The notes under the pieces were generated by a model. That model was given only the letters and a program-made list of their open reading frames with translations. It ran no database searches and was not told where the DNA came from. From contig CAUYUJ010014346.1 in NCBI GenBank assembly GCA_963575745.1, forward strand, positions 153,856 to 217,855: 64,000 bases of DNA, read 5' to 3'. Numbering within the stretch: the stretch's first letter is position 1; each line of letters begins with the position of its first letter. Made by a program: the position numbers and the translations under genes. Origin of the DNA: Prorocentrum cordatum. Lineage: Eukaryota > Sar > Dinophyceae > Prorocentrales > Prorocentraceae. Below are positions 60,946-64,000 of this stretch, one piece after another.

Positions 60946-61824
60946 GAGCTCTCCTCGTGGATCATGGGCCAGGGCGACCGGATCGACAACGAGGGCCTGA
61001 CTGCCAAGGCTGAGCACAGCGACTCCGACGACGTCTTGCTCAAGATTGCTGCCGCTGCCCCGCACGTGCCGCCAAAGAAGAGGGAACTCAAGGCCAGGAG
61101 AAGGAGGATTGAGGATGACGGAGGAATGAGAGAGGATGGGGATGGATCAGGAATACATGGGATGTTGAGAGGGCAGGCGGGGGAGGACGACAAGGGAGCG
61201 ATCAGGAACACAAGCAGGAGGGTGATAGTTTGGGCGACGAAGTGGTTGACGACCATCCCTCCCGCTCCCCATCCCCACCATTCTCAGCTCCATAGCCAAT
61301 GTTGTTAAAACCCCGTCTCCACGTCCTCCTCCCCCCGTGATCAGTCCAGGCGTAATCGTTCCTCGCGGTTCCTCATCCTCCTTCCCCCGTCATCCTTTCT
61401 TATTCGTATCATCCTTCATCCCCCTCGTTTCGCAGCGGCCTCGCAGGCTTCGGTCCGCGAGCGCAAGGTTGCCGAGAAGGCTGATGACGCAAGCAAGAAC
61501 AAGGGCAAAGGCAAGAAGGCGGCCAAGGGCAAGATCAAGATCACGAGCAAGGGCACGGGCAAGAAGCACGCTGCCGCGGACCCCGCGCTGCCGCGCACGG
61601 GCCAGCACGCGACGCTGGGCACACTGTATGTGACCTACGCCACGGCGTGCTCGTACATCTGCTACAAAGATGATATGAAGAAGCCGAGGCTTGTGGTGCA
61701 GATCAGCAGCAGCATGAGCACGGACCACGCCAAGCTGATTGCCAAGTGCCTCAAGTACATGTGCGCGCAGGGCTGCTCCAAGGAGCAGACGGTGGCGTAC
61801 CGCAATAGGATCATGTCAAAGTAA
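60946..61824 (+). CDS. Lysine-rich protein, last two exons, unknown function
   Basis: Exon n-1: about 60946-61092, after acceptor TCTCGCTGGCCAG, reading ELSSWIMGQGDRIDNEGLTA, AEHSDSDDVLLKIAAAAP and PPKKRELK; the donor is probably AAG|GCCAGG (GC type). Last exon: 61447-61824, after CCTCGCAG, same phase, with a lysine-rich stretch (KNKGKGKKAAKGKIKITSKG) and then a compact domain: LGTLYVTYATACSYICYKDD, PRLVVQISSSMSTDHAKLIA, KCLKYMCAQGCSKEQTVAYR, ending NRIMSK and TAA. The basic region suggests nucleic-acid or nuclear binding (inference). The 5' end is not found; an ATG inside the first exon (60964) is possible but not preferred. Confidence 0.68.
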
Positions 61825-62412
61825 GGTTGCATCGCGGTACACCAATATGAGACCAGGAGGGTGAACATGAGGAGGGAGATAATGAGATGAGGATGGTGAT
61901 GATGAAAGATGTAGGGTTGGGTGTGGTTTTATAGACGACGTGACCCCATCAACAAAAATCGAGTTCGGAATGAGGCTTCTTCCTGGAATTGGGGCACTGG
62001 TGGATATGCCCCTCGATAAAGAAGAGGATAGGAATGAGGAGGATGAGGATGACAGGAATAGCAGGCTTGGCAGGATGATGAGGAGGAGAAGGAGGAAAGG
62101 GGGAGGAGGGGGGATGGCGTGAGCTGGGCAGTTGGGGATCGCCCCAAGGAGGGCGATGGCCTCACCGACATCGCGTGGGAGGGGGTATCCGTTCACCCCC
62201 TCCTCATTCCCCCTCATCCTCCTCTTCCGCCTCTACATTGCATTCCTCCTCCTACCCCGCCTTTTGATCCTCCTCCTCCTCCCCCTCCTCTTATCCCTCC
62301 TCCACATATTTCCTCTCGATCCCCTCATTCCCTTTCCATCCGTCCTCGCGTCCCCCTTCCACTCATCCTCATCATCCTCGTCCTCCTCCTCCCCGTCCTG
62401 CCCATCCCCCAC
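61825..62412. other. Intergenic, GA- and CT-rich
   Basis: GAGGATGAGGA tracts to 62110, then CCTCCT tracts (62195-62400) ending CCATCCCCCACAG, an acceptor-like site at 62401-62413. Confidence 0.5.
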
Positions 62413-62413
62413 A

Positions 62414-62731
62414 GGTTCCTCCAGCCAAGTGAGCTGCGCGGAGCGAACGCTCCACGGGGCCGACCGCGAGCTGTCAACTGCTCGCCTGGTCGGGCGGGGT
62501 TGCAGGGATGCGCGACGGAGCGCGCATCCGACTGCATTGAATCATTCAGAGCATTTCAGGCTCGCGTCATGCGAAATTGTGATCCCTCGATGTCGTTCCT
62601 CCCTGAATCATCATGCCTGTCAGCCTGCGGTCGTTCTGATCGATGGTGGTTCGAAGTTAGTCTCGCATTTTTTTCCTGAGCGTGTTGGGATCCCGTTGGT
62701 CCATTATGAGTTTTATCAAGATAAAAACTAG
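62414..62731 (+). CDS. Possible terminal exon, product unknown
   Basis: After CCCCCACAG two frames stay open. One (to TAG 62731) reads VSCAERTLHGADRELSTARL, CRSSLNHHACQPAVVLIDGG and FFPERVGIPLVHYEFYQDKN; the other (to TGA 62679) reads SELRGANAPRGRPRAVNCSP. I prefer the first for its more ordinary composition, but the choice is weak and no partner exon is known. Confidence 0.25.
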   Translation, partial: GSSSQVSCAERTLHGADRELSTARLVGRGCRDARRSAHPTALNHSEHFRLASCEIVIPRCRSSLNHHACQPAVVLIDGGSKLVSHFFPERVGIPLVHYEFYQDKN

Positions 62732-62784
62732 ATTGACGCCGACAGACACACTACCGCACATACAAACCTATGGTCTGACAAAAC

Positions 62785-62945
62785 CAGACGTCAGCCAGAC
62801 GTCTGGTGTGACGTCTGACAATGATCTGACGTCTGTCTGACGTCAGACGGTAAATCTGACAAACATCAGACGTCAGACATTTGTCAGATAAAACGTCTGA
62901 CGTCTGTCTGACGTCAGACAGACGTCAGATCGGTGTCAGATCAGG
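62785..62945. repeat. TGACGTCT/AGACGTCA array 4
   Basis: About 14 units with core GACGTC in CAGACGTCTGG, GTCTGACGTCAGAC and AGACGTCAGA form, AT-richer and more degenerate than arrays 1-3. It lies in the spacer before the 63248 gene. Confidence 0.85.
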
Positions 62946-63247
62946 CACTCCCCTCATACATCGATGGGCCTCAACCACGTTCAGTCGATGACATTTGAAT
63001 GCCATCAAATTATATTTTGATTTGTGTGTTTGCAGTCCCTGTTTGTCCCACCACATGGTTAGATTTGTAAAAAAAACATCGATATATTATCATGTGATCG
63101 ATTCCCACTGGTATTTTTTTCTGGTATGCCCTCCGAATAGCGTAGCAACTCAAATGTCAACGACCACCGCCACCCCCCAGCTTCCTGGCTCGAGGCTGTT
63201 TCTTTCCAGGAGGCCAGGCCTCCCCCAGACGAGCAGCAGGCAGCAGC
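62946..63247 (+). promoter_or_regulatory. 5' flank of the 63248 gene with possible relict SL
   Basis: AGCTTCCTGGCTCGAG (63179-63194) matches the SL 3' part AGCCATTTTGGCTCAAG imperfectly (one gap, three substitutions), 53 nt before the ATG, a spacing like that of the other relicts. TTTCTTTCCAG (63198-63208) is a strong acceptor-like site that could serve present-day SL trans-splicing. Confidence 0.42.
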
Positions 63248-64000
63248 ATGGCCAAGGCCGCGCTCAAGAGGCCCTCGGCTGCTCCGATGCAGAGCGCGAA
63301 GAAGTTGGCGAAGCTGGCGAAGCCGAGCGGGACAGCCGCGGGCATCAAGGGCAAGAACAAGAAAGTGTGAGACGGGACTAACAATTGTTCGATCACCCCG
63401 TACTTGTCCCCCTCACATCCCTCAGAACTATCAAACCCAGGGGTCGTGAGGATGAGGAAAATAAGGAGGAGGATGGGGATGTCGTAGAGGGACGGGAGTA
63501 ATGGGGCCGACGGCAAGGAGTATGATTAGGCGGATTATGGGGAGGAAGGGTTTAAAACGCCAGGGCGACGACGACGACGACATCGCCCCGTTCCTCCCCA
63601 GGTGGGACGTCGCGAAGCTCGCGCACGAGGCCAGCAAGTGCGACGACATCGAGGACAAGGTGAAGTTGTTCCAGGAGCACGCCGACGAGATGAACATGGG
63701 CCACCTGAAGGCGATCTTCACGCAGCCAGAGCTCAGGTTCGCGGGTCAATTCGGTGCTCCAAATGCGGCAGGGATGACGTGCAGACATGCGCGGCGCGTC
63801 ACACGATGGCCATGCGTGTCTGAGTGTGACCTGCGGTGCATGTTTGCGTGCCAACCTTGCTCCTCGCGGGAACCGAAATACCCCCCCCCCCCCCAAACAG
63901 GCTGTTGTACGGCCGCTTCGCCACGGCGAGGAAGAAGAACGAGACCGCCGAGGAGCTGTACAACCAGGCGGTTCAGGGGCAGTTGGGCAAATGTGAGAAA
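63248..64000 (+). CDS. Basic N-terminus protein with canonical GT-AG introns, 3' end outside the window
   Basis: Exon 1 63248-63366 (MAKAALKRPSAAPMQSAKKL and more Lys/Ala, to KGKNKK), intron 63367-63601 (GTGAGACG to TCCTCCCCAG), exon 2 63602-63736 (WDVAKLAHEASKCDDIEDKV, QEHADEMNMGHLKAIFTQPE), intron 63737-63900 (GTTCGCGG to CCCAAACAG), exon 3 from 63901 (LLYGRFATARKKNETAEELY, NQAVQGQLGKCEK) and open at the window edge. All phases agree. The ATG has a good context (GCAGCATGGCC). Lys/Ala-rich N-termini are common in dinoflagellate nuclear proteins; the rest is a charged helical domain I do not recognise. Confidence 0.78.

Overview
The window is nuclear DNA of a dinoflagellate. The strongest evidence is a complete dinoflagellate spliced-leader (SL) sequence at 49176-49197 (minus strand), followed directly by a truncated relict SL (49161-49175) at the 5' end of a retrotransposon. 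Degraded SL copies also lie just upstream of several genes at the right end. High GC content, dense tandem repeats, microsatellites, and introns with GT or GC donors agree with this. Species cannot be read from the sequence; a GC-rich genome such as Prorocentrum is a guess only.

Layout. 1-18 kb holds almost no coding sequence. It is a mosaic of satellites (102 bp at 2.7-3.9 kb, about 90 bp at 4.1-6.1 kb, about 386 bp at 9.25-10.9 kb, and an approximately 135-bp unit within larger blocks at 13.4-15.3 kb), microsatellites, several dispersed repeat families and the decayed 3' end of a LINE at 17.25-17.83 kb. 18701-25729 is one tyrosine-recombinase (DIRS/Ngaro-type) retrotransposon on the minus strand: gag, then RT-RNase H, then tyrosine recombinase, then a methyltransferase-like domain, bounded by split direct repeats A1-ORFs-B1-A2-B2. 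It is broken by frameshifts and a stop. 26-42 kb is again repeats (82-bp and 101-bp tandem arrays, microsatellites, fold-back sequences), with one frameshifted gene-like region at 32.46-33.15 kb and a degraded Q-rich one at 39.2-40.4 kb. About 42557-49197 is a nearly complete APE-type LINE on the minus strand, inserted in a GGA array: ORF1 with a zinc finger and coiled coil, then endonuclease-RT-RNase H-zinc tail. It carries the double SL at its 5' end and has only two frameshifts, both in homopolymers.

54.5-64 kb is a cluster of host genes, all on the plus strand: an intronless 144-aa gene right after a relict SL; a gene with at least six exons (55228 to about 58195) after another relict SL; a two-exon gene (59179-60280) after a third; a lysine-rich two-exon gene end (60946-61824); and a gene with canonical introns running off the right edge (63248 onward). 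Their introns and spacers contain CT/GA-rich tracts and four arrays built on the palindrome TGACGTCA. The products look nuclear or basic and dinoflagellate-specific, but I recognise none by name.

The picture is of a genome where SL-trans-spliced mRNAs, both of a LINE and of host genes, have been reverse transcribed and reinserted. The LINE supplies a plausible enzyme for this; that link is inference.
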